From Corbicula japonica (taxonomy: Eukaryota > Mollusca > Bivalvia > Venerida > Cyrenidae): DNA of 64,000 nucleotides. The stretch is taken from the NCBI GenBank assembly GCA_038501625.1, contig JAZAYU010000005.1, positions 1,612,001 to 1,676,000 of the forward strand. Direction: 5' to 3'. A program made the position numbers and the translations under genes. Positions within the stretch are counted from its first letter, which is position 1, and each line of letters starts with the position of its first letter. The notes beneath the pieces are model-generated. The model was given only the letters and a program-made list of their open reading frames with translations. It had not been told where the DNA came from and ran no database searches. Positions 44,290 through 54,911 of the stretch are shown one piece after another.

Positions 44290-45075
44290 GCCCTCTTTGA
44301 CGCTTCCAACCTTCATTAAACATTCCTTTTTAGTCCGAGGAGCATTTGTTTTGCGTTTATTGGTCTAAGTCGTCCTCTCTTTTGAATTTTATATTGCTTA
44401 ACTATCGATTCTTAATGGTTAAGAGTATTTGTTGTCCAATGAAATTGCCGTATTTTTATATTTATTTGTATAAGACACTACCAACGCAACATTGAATGAT
44501 TTAACATGTTATCTAGTGATTTGATTTACTAAATATAAAAACTACAGCCATATGAGGGTAATGCTAATGCATTAATAATGCATTACTCTTATCAACGAAT
44601 GCATAATTATTAATAATGCCACAATTTTAACATTTAAAATAATGGTAATGAAACGCCAATGTTGATAATGCTTATGCATAGCATTTCAGGTACAGTAATT
44701 TTTGAATCTTTAAAAATTAATCTTAAAAGATAATGTGATTAATTGTTAGAAAATGAAGAACATACAAACCAGACGAAGCCAAATATATATATATATTATA
44801 TAAATTCCTTCAAATCTTAAATTATTTTTTTCTTAATATCAATTTTTTAAATAGCATTTAACTCTAACCTTGATTACTACTACTAAGTCGGCCAGTGTTA
44901 ATCAATGTTCATTTACACATTTAATTTCGTAAATGCTCATTAACACACGCGCACCTATACTTATTGGTTGAAATTAAATAAAAGGTGTTTGACAGGTAAT
45001 GCAAATGCAGAACATATATCGATTTTCAAATGTTTGAAGAAAGTAGCTGTGTCAGAGTCTTTCTAGGGTATATTA
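44290..45075. other. Intergenic DNA
   Basis: AT-rich with a patch of direct repeats of GCATTA/TAATGC type (about 44,560-44,690). No gene recognised. Confidence 0.4.
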
Positions 45076-45082
45076 GGTCAAA

Positions 45083-45199
45083 GAGTGAACAAAGGCGACA
45101 CAATTCCTCGGCAAATGTATTCCTTATAGAACGTTCCGGGTCTATTTATCTGGAGAAACCAGAACCAACACAGTCGGTAGGCCAATTTTAAAGATGTAT
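45083..45199 (+). pseudogene. Inverted partial copy of exon 1 of the apple/FBXL4-like gene
   Basis: AAAGGCGACACAATTCCTCG, ATAGAACGTTCCGGGTCTAT, TTATCTGGAGAAACCAGAAC and the donor TCGGTAGG followed by CCAATTTTAAAGATGTAT match the 3' end of the live exon (43814-44128) at about 90 percent by eye. It is on the opposite strand about 1 kb away. The 5' part with the leader and the first cysteines is absent, so it cannot encode the module. Confidence 0.85.
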
Positions 45200-45369
45200 T
45201 TTCAGAATAACTTTATTCAAATCACACATTTTCAAAACTTTACTTGCATGTCTTTTTCTGCGGGTTTTATAAGAGAGGAAAAATCCTCTCTTTCCCTAAG
45301 GTAAAGATACTGTTCGCGAGCTTACATTTGATTGACTTCACGTATTTGACATAACGTTATTGAAAATGA

Positions 45370-45430
45370 TATTGCTCCTATTGGGGAGCGAACCCGCACG
45401 GCAACAGAGCCTAGCATATTAGAGCCGTCA
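45370..45430 (-). mobile_element. tRNA-derived SINE head fragment
   Basis: GATATTGCTCCTATTGGGGA then GCGAACCCGCACGG on the plus strand equals a B-box-like CCGTGCGGGTTCGCTCCCC on the minus strand, as in the copies at 59,410 and 61,641. Confidence 0.4.
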
Positions 45431-45577
45431 TTTAGAAATCAAGGTTTGTTTTACTCGACATTTCGGTGTATGCAAACGCAATTAAGACGATAAACCTAAA
45501 CACATTACATTATGAACAAATAAAGGTATGCAAGAAAAAGTTTCTTTCTTGAGTTAATGGAGAAGATGTAAAAGTTG

Positions 45578-45785
45578 TCAACAAGGGCGACAATGATGAA
45601 CAATTACAAAGGCGACAATTACTAAGGCGACAATAATGAATAATAACAAGGGTGATAATAATGAACAATTACAAAGTCGACAATTATGAACATTTACAAG
45701 GGCGACAATAATGAATAATAACAAAAGCGGCAATATTGAACATTTACAACGGCGACAAAATTGAACAATTACAATAGCGAGTCGC
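45578..45785. repeat. Degenerate minisatellite, about 27-bp units
   Basis: Units resemble AAGGCGACAATAATGAACAA plus TTACA, about eight copies with indels. Confidence 0.8.
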
Positions 45786-45799
45786 CGAGAGTTACAGTC

Positions 45800-46700
45800 T
45801 ATTACAGAGCCGAATAACGGATATCCGCCGATGGTAATATACGGAATTCCGGCTCGTATCTCCAATGTTTGCAAGAGTGTATGCGAAATTATGTACCCCT
45901 AAGAAATAGCACATAGCACGATTTTGAACATAATTGTCAATTGATTGGAACCTTTGAACCAAAATTATGTTGGAGTATCGTTTTGTCTAACCAATGAAAA
46001 CATAAACATACTTGTAAAATTGTGTTTGACTTCGAATTTCCTGACCGCGTATATTGTTTGACAAAGGTTTCACTCTTCATTATTGACGGTTCTTTAAAAG
46101 GACAAAACGTATTGATGTTGATATCAAAATAAATATCAAAATCATCAAGTTGGAATAAAAAATGTTGTTTTGTCTTGTTAAGTGTGTGTGTATGGATGAA
46201 AAAAGAATTTCAGAGAATTTGTAAGTCTAGATACTTTTCTTTACTGTTACAGTATAACCTTTCTTAACGTATGTAAAATAAAGGTACACTCATAATGACA
46301 TTTATTTGTGTAAAGTGTTATTGAACCCCACTTTGCCGTTAGAGAAAATTTGTTAATTTTTAACGATAAAAGGTGCATTGACGACTGAGACGGCCTTTTA
46401 AATAAAAAACAACCCGTTTTTACCGGAAACACAATACTCGATATTTGTACGTTATTACGAAACTTCTTATGAAATAGGTTAATTGACTTCTCGTTCAGGA
46501 CAATCACATATTTTTTATCCAAATTATTGCAATGCGTTATCACTCATGCTACATCAATAAAGCATATTGCAAACTATTTTATGTAAACCGACGCTACTGA
46601 TGTTTTCTATTGGCTAAATCATAATGACATAAGCCGTCCACGTGGATTAAACTACACGCCAGTTTATATTGGAAACAAAAGAGAACACTCAATGCTTCGA
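45800..46700. other. Intergenic DNA
   Basis: No gene recognised. A 98-codon minus-strand frame at 46,247-46,543 has no family resemblance or splice support. Confidence 0.4.
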
Positions 46701-46702
46701 TT

Positions 46703-46708
46703 TTTATT
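46703..46708 (-). promoter_or_regulatory. Poly(A) signal of the ten-cysteine peptide gene
   Basis: AATAAA on the minus strand, 116 bp after the stop codon of the gene at 46824-49076. Distance and sequence are typical. Confidence 0.55.
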
Positions 46709-46823
46709 GCAATGTATGTTTTACATAAAACAAATGTATGTTTTACAAAAACAAGACATCGTACTTGTCACTGTGTGTTGTAACTTGTTCTTCGGCATTC
46801 AATGAGCAAGTTGGCAAATATTA

Positions 46824-49076
46824 TTATGCAACCACGTCCGAGGCCGAAATTGCGCCTGCAAAAAGGAAAAATATAATGTCTAATTAAGGTGTTATGGCAG
46901 TTGTCGTTGCACTGTCATTGATAAAAAAGAAAATTATCAGAATCTTTCTAACGGCAAATGCAATAAAACTTTGCATAAATCAATGTCATAAATGTATGTT
47001 TATTTTGCAATTAGAAAATGAGCAACATTAAAGAAAAATAGTAAGACCTAAAATCCGTAAAATTCTATTTGCAATAAATCACATAAGCGAAGCAACAAAA
47101 ACAAACATTCAAATGCCTACATGAGTAAAATGATACTGACAATAATATTTATGACTTATAGCATTGATTTGTGACATGTTTGCTGGAACTGCTTTTTGCA
47201 GTATGAGAGATTTTGATATTTCTCTTTTTATGTCTTTGACATCGCATTGACGAACGAAGCAACGCTGTAATCAAGTTAATTCATATTGGCCTTGTTATTG
47301 GGCCAATGGTAGTCATATAGGCCCAAGGCTTAAGTGACTGCCCCGGGCCAACTAACCTGACCAATGTAAATTACTTGCTATCACTTGATTATTGACAATT
47401 TTAGACAATACGAGAATTTCTGGGCCAATATGTGAGTGGCTGGTGGAATTTGAGACTAATCAAATATGAGATTCATAAAATATATAAATATATTTTTAAT
47501 AAAATTGGTTTTAAAATGGTAACTGTATATATTATGACCTGTTACTGATTGTAAACCCATTTGAAGCTTGCAGGAAAATCTTAATCGTTTGTCATCAATG
47601 AAGCATAATGGCTGTACTTTGCATTCACCGACGAATTGTTTTAATTGTTTGTTTCCATAAATAGAAATATTTACAGCTCTCAGAAAAAGTTATATAATTT
47701 TTCAAGATAATTAAAATGTCTATAAATAGAATGTAAACACAAGAAATGGTGAATTAAAATCGCATAGCAAAAAATTTAAATAAACCTCAAACCTTAAATA
47801 AATAGACATAATTAAACTTTACATTCTGAACAGTATTAGTATGACGTCATGTTCTGCATGAGGACATAAATTTTGCCGCCATCCCTCGCCCCTTACCTGT
47901 AAATTTTATTTTTTATTCAGAACCATATGATTCGGATCAGTCTTTTAGATTATATCATTATTGATATTTTCTCTTTATTATTTTTATTGTTACTGAAGAT
48001 TTAAATTAAATGAATGCCAAACTCGAAAAACTGATCCATTATTGACTCTCGTGAATCTGCGCCTGCCAGTTGACTAGTTGAATTAAGTATATAAATATAA
48101 CGTAAGAGATCTGTACTTACATTTAATTTCTTTTGGACAGCAGCATTTCTGGTCAGCTGAGCAGGGATCTATGGTGCATTTTCCAGGACATTCGTGCCAC
48201 CCATTTGTGCCACAGGCATCCAAGCAACGACAGGATGGTATCGATGTAACTAATTAATTTTTGATTATTCCGATTAAAGATTGTTTCATACAAAAGATAA
48301 AACCAAAAACATGGAGTAACAATATGCAGTCTGTAGGTTCGTATTTTCGAGTTTGGTATGTAAACTACATGTATATCACGCGAGACCGAAGGTAGAGCGT
48401 GATGTGGTTTTCATAAGCATCGAGAAATAATACGAACGTACAGACCTCATACTGTCACAATATTCCTTTCTTTATATACCTTTCTTGCTAAAAACAAATT
48501 TAAATACACTAAAAAAACCAAAATTTTAGTCACCAACGTGGTTACATTATAGTAAAAAACACGCACTAGTTAATCTATGAAATTGAAAATTTATTAATGG
48601 CATAAGAATATCTAAAGGATGTAGAACAGCGACGGAAATTTGTTTTCGGTATGTGCCGAAGAGTACCGAATATTTCGATCGGAAAACATGATGAAGTGTG
48701 ACGTAGTGATGAATCGCATATAACTACAGAACAACTGGACAACTGCAGAAATACAGAATCGGAAATCCACACTGTGGGATACGGATTTACTGATCTGCCT
48801 CGTTGTATGATACACGCTGTTCTATGCTAAAATCATTCATGGGTATATAATGAAAAGATTTATTCTGCTCATCTGGAATATACTGTGTTTCAAATGAAGA
48901 ACTTGCAATTAATTAAATGACTGATAAAAATACATCTAAAAGATATTAATTCCAATAGAAAATTGTATTTTGAAAATTGCTCATCAAGAATTAATTAAAT
49001 TGAACAAAAACTTACCAGAGTATATCTGTAAAGCGGCAACAGCTAGAAAACAACACAACACTGGCAGTCTATTCAT
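46824..49076 (-). CDS. Small secreted ten-cysteine peptide (73 residues), novel
   Basis: Three GT-AG exons on the minus strand join in frame: 49076-49016, 48249-48121, 46855-46824 (73 codons plus TAA). Exon 1 is a leader (MNRLPVLCCFLAVAALQIYS). The mature part would begin near VTSIPS and has ten cysteines in the order SCRCLDAC, HECPGKC, DPC, QKCCCP, IKC; the CCC triplet near the end recalls WAP-like or other disulfide-rich host peptides, but I cannot assign a family. An even number of cysteines, leader, TATA box at about 49,138-49,145 and poly(A) signal at 46,703 make a compact complete gene. A role in defence or mineral/mucus secretion is only a guess. The third exon adds just AISASDVVA and is the least certain. 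Confidence 0.75.
48318..48466. mobile_element. Imperfect fold-back element in intron 1 of the ten-cysteine gene
   Basis: AATATGCAGTCTGTAGGTTC and GTATTTTCGAG face CGAGAAATAATACGAACGTA and CAGACCTCATACTGT. Arms of about 60 bp, no coding capacity. Confidence 0.6.
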
Positions 49077-49137
49077 TATTGCTTTTGCAATCGGCTAATG
49101 CGAACAGAATATACAGGGTTTGGACTGCTTGGTTTCA

Positions 49138-49145
49138 CTTATATA
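49138..49145 (-). promoter_or_regulatory. TATA box of the ten-cysteine peptide gene
   Basis: TATATAAG on the minus strand, about 62-70 bp before the ATG at 49,076, which allows a short 5' UTR of about 35 bp. Confidence 0.55.
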
Positions 49146-49577
49146 CCAGCGATTATACTACAAATTACAGCTTAGAGCAAGTTTTTTTGTTAAGTGCGTA
49201 AATTGTTATATTTTTACAGGAAATTATAAAATAAATTATGGAGTCAGGGTCATCAAAATACATTATGTACGCTAGTGGTTTGAATATGGGAAATTATTAA
49301 ACTATTAAACTGTACCATTAACACTATAAATGCATGATTATACAATGTTTAAAAAATAATTGATACAAAAGCTTTTGATTCATATAAATAACCCTGTCTC
49401 CAAGAAGTTGCCATAAAGTTACTTTCGGTTCATTGATTGTAGTGCTATATTTTCACAAATTATGGCCATCGTTTGAAAAATAATCGCAGGCATATACTTT
49501 CTATAGAAAATGTAAACTGGACATGGGTTAATTGAAATCGTTGCTATTTTGAATGGGTCCAATATCATTAAATTAAA

Positions 49578-49709
49578 CTGGAGACCAGTCATAGCCTTAA
49601 GCATTTGATCGACATTTGATTGGTTAATATGAAGACTAGTCTCCCAATTCAAGAGATCGGATGCTTGAGGTTTGAGACTGGACTCCAATCTCAGATTTAT
49701 GATCTTGGG
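49578..49709. mobile_element. Family B fold-back element, decayed
   Basis: GGAGACCAGTCATAGCCTTA to GATGCTTGAGGTTTGAGACT and ATCTCAGATTTATGATCTT. The right arm is recognisable, the left arm heavily mutated, so this is an old copy. Confidence 0.65.
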
Positions 49710-49719
49710 CCCGGGTTTT

Positions 49720-50935
49720 GCTCAAACTCTGCTGAACTAGTATATATTCTATCCCTAAGCCTAAAAAGCGTGCATTACGCGATTGTATTCCCCCGCAAAA
49801 CAATAAATACTTATGTAAAAAAATTATGTATATATTTGTCATAAATAATGATGACTCTTGGCTTTATACAGCAATTGGTTTATACCTAGCAAGCCAGATA
49901 AACAACAGCAAACAGCAACAGAATATTCAATAACAAAAAACAAGAGAACGCATTTCTGCCATAGAACAGTAATCAACTTCAGATTAATCTGATTCCATAA
50001 TGAATTATTTCTGACTTGTGTCTTAGTTTTAGTTTTTAAACATATTTTATTTGCCATTCTGTTTTACAGGTATATATACATACACATAAGCAATAATTAG
50101 AAAAACAAAAAGGGTTGGGCATGAAGTTCTGTCAACATTATCGTGTGCCCTTCCCTTAACTTGTGTCTCTAATGATCTTATGAAAAACGTCAAGACCTCA
50201 ACATAATTTAGAACAATATCTTAGATACAGAGTAAGATATATATGGAATCTTTTATAATCTCAAAAATTTTAACCCCTGCCACTGTCGTGCAGCTAAAGA
50301 TGTAAGCATAATAATCAAATGTAGACGGGTTAATCATCAGACATGTAGAGAGCTGTAAAATATCAAGTTGGTAACCTTTCTTTTTGAATTTACAGATTTA
50401 TATTTACAAATAATGTGGATCAAATTAACATTGCGTTTTATTTTCTTAACTGCCTGTGAAATAATTTTTTTGCAACAGAGATTTTAAACTGCACCTGTAT
50501 CTTTAAATTAAATCTGGGTATTCAGCTTGCTAAAGGTTTTCCTTAATTTGTTATACCGATAACCTTGTTTTTAAACTTGGCCTGTTATGCAAAGATTACG
50601 TTCATTGTAATCTTTAACATAATAACAAACTCTAGACAAGCGAACAAGCTGTGAGATATAAACACCGTAAGATGTTGCACAAGGAACATGGCCGTATATT
50701 GATATTTAAAACGGAAAATTCTCTTTATCAAATTAAAATTATCTCTTTTATCATAAATTTTAGTAGTGACGCAACCATTTTTAATGGAATGATTTAGATC
50801 AAGAAAATGTCCTAGATTTTTTAAGTGTTCGCTTTAGTAAAGTTTATTCATTAGCCAAAGGATAAATGTTATCAACTAGTGATGGAAAAGGGTTATGATA
50901 TGTGTTAAATAAATCATCAAGGTACCTCGAGGTGT
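49720..50935. other. Intergenic DNA
   Basis: AT-rich with no recognised gene or repeat border. Confidence 0.4.
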
Positions 50936-51410
50936 TGTTAAAAGCTGTTATAATGTCATATTGATGTTCGGTAGAAATAGGTAAATAAGTCTCTTTCATA
51001 ACAGTATAAAACAGATCAGCAAGAAGGTTTGCACGGTAAGTATCAATTGGAATACCTATTACGTTTTATTAAAAAGAGAGATTAAATCTAACCTAAATGT
51101 TATTCGGTAAAAAAGTAAGCGACTCTGTAAAGTATTGACAAGTCAAAACAGTATGATTATCATACTTGTAAGAACCGTATGTAAATGTTCATTACAAGCA
51201 ATAAAAGGTTTTATTTTCTCTTGCAAACGTTTTTTCAATGAGACTGTTAAGTTTAAATTATGAGTAAGTAAGGTGTACAAACTTGAAAAATCATAAGGTG
51301 ACAAACAGAACGCCTGAAACATTATTTGATTTAAGTTTCTTTAAAACGTCAACCGAGTTTTTATAAACCAAAATAGATTTTTGCCCGTGGTTTCAAAAAC
51401 CTTTTCGCTA

Positions 51411-51592
51411 TACAGTAAAACACCTCATTAAGACCACCCCGAAATTAAGACCACCTCGCTAATAAGACCACTATTCTGATGTTCCATTTCACAGTTTTGC
51501 ACTATTTTCTATCCCTATATAAAGACCACCCCACTATTCAGATCACTTTTTCCCAGTCCCAATGGGGGTCTTAATAGCGGGGTTTCACTGTA
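51411..51592. mobile_element. pogo/Tc1-like MITE (about 0.18 kb)
   Basis: TACAGTAAAACACCTCATTA with AAGACCACC at the left, GGGGTCTTAATAGCGGGGTT and TCACTGTA at the right. Flanking TA fits the Tc1/mariner/pogo target. No coding capacity. Confidence 0.8.
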
Positions 51593-51720
51593 TCTAAATA
51601 CATGTTCTTTTATGACTGTAAGACAAGATGTTAAGAGTACGGATAATTAAGTATTTGTGCAAGAGTTGGCGAAAAATCTGGCTTTATATGGCGTTTGTGC
51701 ATTTTACGCAACTAAATACA

Positions 51721-52551
51721 TACATTGAAACCCCTTTAAACCGGAACCCCTTTAATCCGGAAACCTCTTTAAACCGGACAAATTGTCCAGTCCCAAACTT
51801 TTTACTACATAAATCACCCCTTTAATCCGGAAACCCCTTTATTCAGGAAACCGGACAAGAATTATGGCACAAATTGGATTTTTCCATTATAAATCACCCA
51901 TTTAAACCGGACAAGATTAAAGTCCTAATACGATATTTCATGATCACATGGAAATGAATGGTCTATTAGAAGAATGAAAAAATTGAATTTCGTTTAAAAA
52001 TACCTGTACAGATTAAATCAAGTTAATCAGTATTGTTGTCATAGAAAATTTATTTATTCACACCAATATGAATTTGTGTATGACTAGAGCATGTCATAAT
52101 AAGTCTTAATTGCTATGACAACAAATTGAGTTTTATTGAAAGTGTTTTCACAGCTTCTTGTTAAATTTTGACACCTGCGATATTTGGCATTGGGCTAGTG
52201 TATTTGTTTCAAGGGGTTCCCCTTTAACACTCAATTGAAATAATCAGTTATGCAAAACTAACATATCAATTGGTTTGTTTTAATTTTGAACTATCCTGGG
52301 GAGAAAGTCTGCAAATCATTTCCTTGTATTGTGATAATGCATTTAACTTTTGTTAGTTAAAAGCTGCAGAGACTATTATTTATTATTACGGATCGATGCA
52401 GTTCTGTACATAATATACATCCTAATGTCCATGTTTGGAAGAAAGGTTGGAATCCTGTCCAGTTATCAAAACCCCTTTAGTCCGGAAACCCCTTTAAACC
52501 GGAAATTTTGTTCGGTCCCGATCTCGTCCGGTTTAAAGGGGTTTCAGTGTA
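51721..52551. mobile_element. pogo/Tigger-like non-autonomous element (831 bp)
   Basis: TACATTGAAACCCCTTTAAA with CCGGA at the left, and TCCGGTTTAAAGGGGTTTCA with GTGTA at the right. The inner sides carry several more CCCCTTTAAACCGG-type motifs (about eight in total), clustered near both ends. TA target. No transposase frame remains. Confidence 0.8.
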
Positions 52552-52879
52552 GTTGGAATTTTTATCTTGTTTTGGTTCAAAACTGATTCAAATTTTTGCA
52601 ATATGCTGAATGTGTACAGCTGTAATATCACTCTCTGATGAAGAAATGTGTAAGCAATAGTACAAATAAGCTCTTCAGTTTGAAAATAATATTGTGCATA
52701 ATTTAATTACATTATAAGAAGCCTTATCAGCAGGTGTTAAAACAAATCCGTTGTGAAAGTATGAAACACCCTTTTTCAAATGACGAAAGTTAAAACGAGG
52801 TCGCGGTGGTAATAAAGCTATGATTGTTTTATTAAAGGATATACGAGTGTCAGTTATTTAGAATATTTGTTGTTTTTTC

Positions 52880-53945
52880 CAATCTGAAAGAGCATTAGGC
52901 TCCGCAATGTTCTCGTTTGAAAACAGTTTGGTAATTAAAAGTTCAAAAATGATTTGCTTTAAACTGTTGCAGAAATGTTTATGGACTTAATTGATATTTA
53001 ATCATAAATGTTTGTTTTTTTACCTGGGTATGACAGACAGTTAGTTTGATTAATCGTGAGAGAAATAATGTGAAGAAAACGTGATTTTTCGGCTATTTGA
53101 AAGGCTATTCGGAACAGGCACGCTGACGACAAAGTCGTGGAAAAAAACGTATGAACTCGCCGAAGTCACATGTCAAAATATTGTAAACAATCCAAAAAAA
53201 TCTAATGTACACAGGATTCATGAAGTAATTCTACGTCACATTGCGTACCGTCAGAAATTATGTAAGCCGAGTAAGACTTCATCCTAAAGGATGAAGTTGA
53301 AGTGTAAATATAAAATCTTGAAATAACGTTTAAACTAAAAATATCTATACGGAACAACAATGAAAATTTATCAGTTTTAAAGTTAAAAAAATTTGAATTT
53401 CTTTAGACATAAGCATTCACTGACATCATTAATGTAATAGGAGTTTTATATGTTATTTTTGTCTAGTTTTCATTTTGGCTCAGTAAATATTACAATGTAT
53501 GCCTACGAATACGTTTCATTAAAAATGCATATTCAAAATTTATTTTGGTTTGTTTTGATTTCCTTGAACTCTTCTGAAAATTTATTATCAAATAAAAGTC
53601 ACTGTGGCATGGCAGGTCGGTTTGATTTATGTAATGTTGCGTAAAACATCCCCGTTCGACTTCCGCGTTCCTGATTTATTGCAAACCTTAAATTGCGTAT
53701 TGCTGAGCCACGCCATACGAAAATGTGCCTTCGGTAATATATATATATATATTTCTTTTTTTTCTTTTTGATTTTGCAATTCACAATACTTTACTTTTCA
53801 TTTCAACTAAACATTATATAATTTTGGTTTCACGTTTTACGTTTATTGTATATTTAATCACGCGAAAGGCTTAATGATCGGTGTTATCTGCTTCACTTGA
53901 TGACTTCATTTCAAGGAATGTGTTCGTTGTTCCATTCAAGACCTT
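52880..53945. other. Unassigned DNA
   Basis: A 68-codon plus-strand frame (53,081-53,287) is moderately protein-like but has no family match in my knowledge. A worn family C end may lie at 53,704-53,736 (CACGCCATACGAAAATGTGC). Confidence 0.35.
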
Positions 53946-53950
53946 TAAAT

Positions 53951-54180
53951 GGGGCGCGTCACGGGAAAATGTACCTTCGGACATTTGACATCAATTCTTG
54001 AAATACGTCATACAGTCGAACAGGCGACATTATTTTTTACGTATTAAGCGGTAAAAATACCATTATCTCGTCAACATGTGATACTGTATCTCCAGGTAAT
54101 TCTTAGTTCTTGCAAAAAATAGTAACAACTTAAATGTCACAATTATGAAAACTGTGAGGAGTCTTCTCGAACACATGTCA
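53951..54180. mobile_element. Family C MITE copy, right end worn
   Basis: GGGGCGCGTCACGGGAAAAT then GTACCTTCGG, followed by family interior sequence (GACATCAATTCTTGAAATAC, CAGGCGACATTATT). It lies in the opposite orientation to the copy at 14385. The far end is no longer clear. Confidence 0.65.
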
Positions 54181-54529
54181 AGAAGTTTCATAACTCGATC
54201 ATTAATTGTCAAACTCGCAAACGTCTCGCACCTTTGGCCTTGATATTGGGTATGCCCATCTAATTGGTCGGATCGGTTACCGTACGATAGCGCATGATAT
54301 CGATGCCAGACTAAAGTCGTTAGAGCTCTTCATTTTCCTATGCGTTTTATTTCAGTTGGCACATCATTTTAATATCTTAATGACATATTTTAAACTGTTT
54401 ATCAGTTAAGGTGAGTATATTTAATTCTATAACTATTATTCGAATAATGAATGTCGTAAAACTGAAAAATATGTTTTAAATAGTTTAAGTTGCTTCATGG
54501 TTTTGAAAGCACTGTGCATTCTGTTTAGT

Positions 54530-54612
54530 TCATACACTGTATGTACAGTCTCCATCTGGCACTGTCTGTGGATGTGCCGACAGATCTGCACTGTTCGCTC
54601 ATGGAACAACAT
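54530..54612. mobile_element. Family A MITE fragment
   Basis: One worn hairpin half (GTCTGTGGATGTGCCGACAG, ATCTGCACTGTTCGC). Confidence 0.5.
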
Positions 54613-54911
54613 CCATACCCCATGCAGTGAAAAGTAAAGTTGCTATGTGCATGTGGTCTAGCACTTATATCAAACTTTTTTGACATTTTAATAAAGAAAA
54701 CTAGGAACTCTTGTGAACTAACATGAAAATTGAACTTTTATCCGATGACAAAATGTTATATGGACATTGTTACTTTGTTATCTCTCTATTTATCATCTTT
54801 AGGTTCCAGTACTTCACACGGTTGTTTAAATTGTCTGAATAACTTTGACATCTGTGTGAACTCAACAATAAGTTAAAATAAATACGTGTGTTTACATATT
54901 AAACATTATAA

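Larger units (their letters stand above)
50940..52870 (-). pseudogene. Dead Penelope-type reverse transcriptase, split by transposons
   Basis: The minus-strand piece near 52,870-52,700 keeps the PADKAS-type region (compare GCCTTATCAGCAGGTGTTAA on the plus strand with GCCTTATCAGCAGGTGTAAC at 43,572). The piece near 51,150-50,940 keeps a decayed GIPxxT...ADLF region. Nucleotide similarity to 43215-43761 is clear on both sides. Two DNA elements (51411-51592 and 51721-52551) lie between the pieces. Confidence 0.6.

Noticed and set aside
45578..45785. CRISPR-like array
   Set aside because: Units vary throughout with no constant repeat/unique spacer pattern, and the genome is eukaryotic; it is a degenerate minisatellite.
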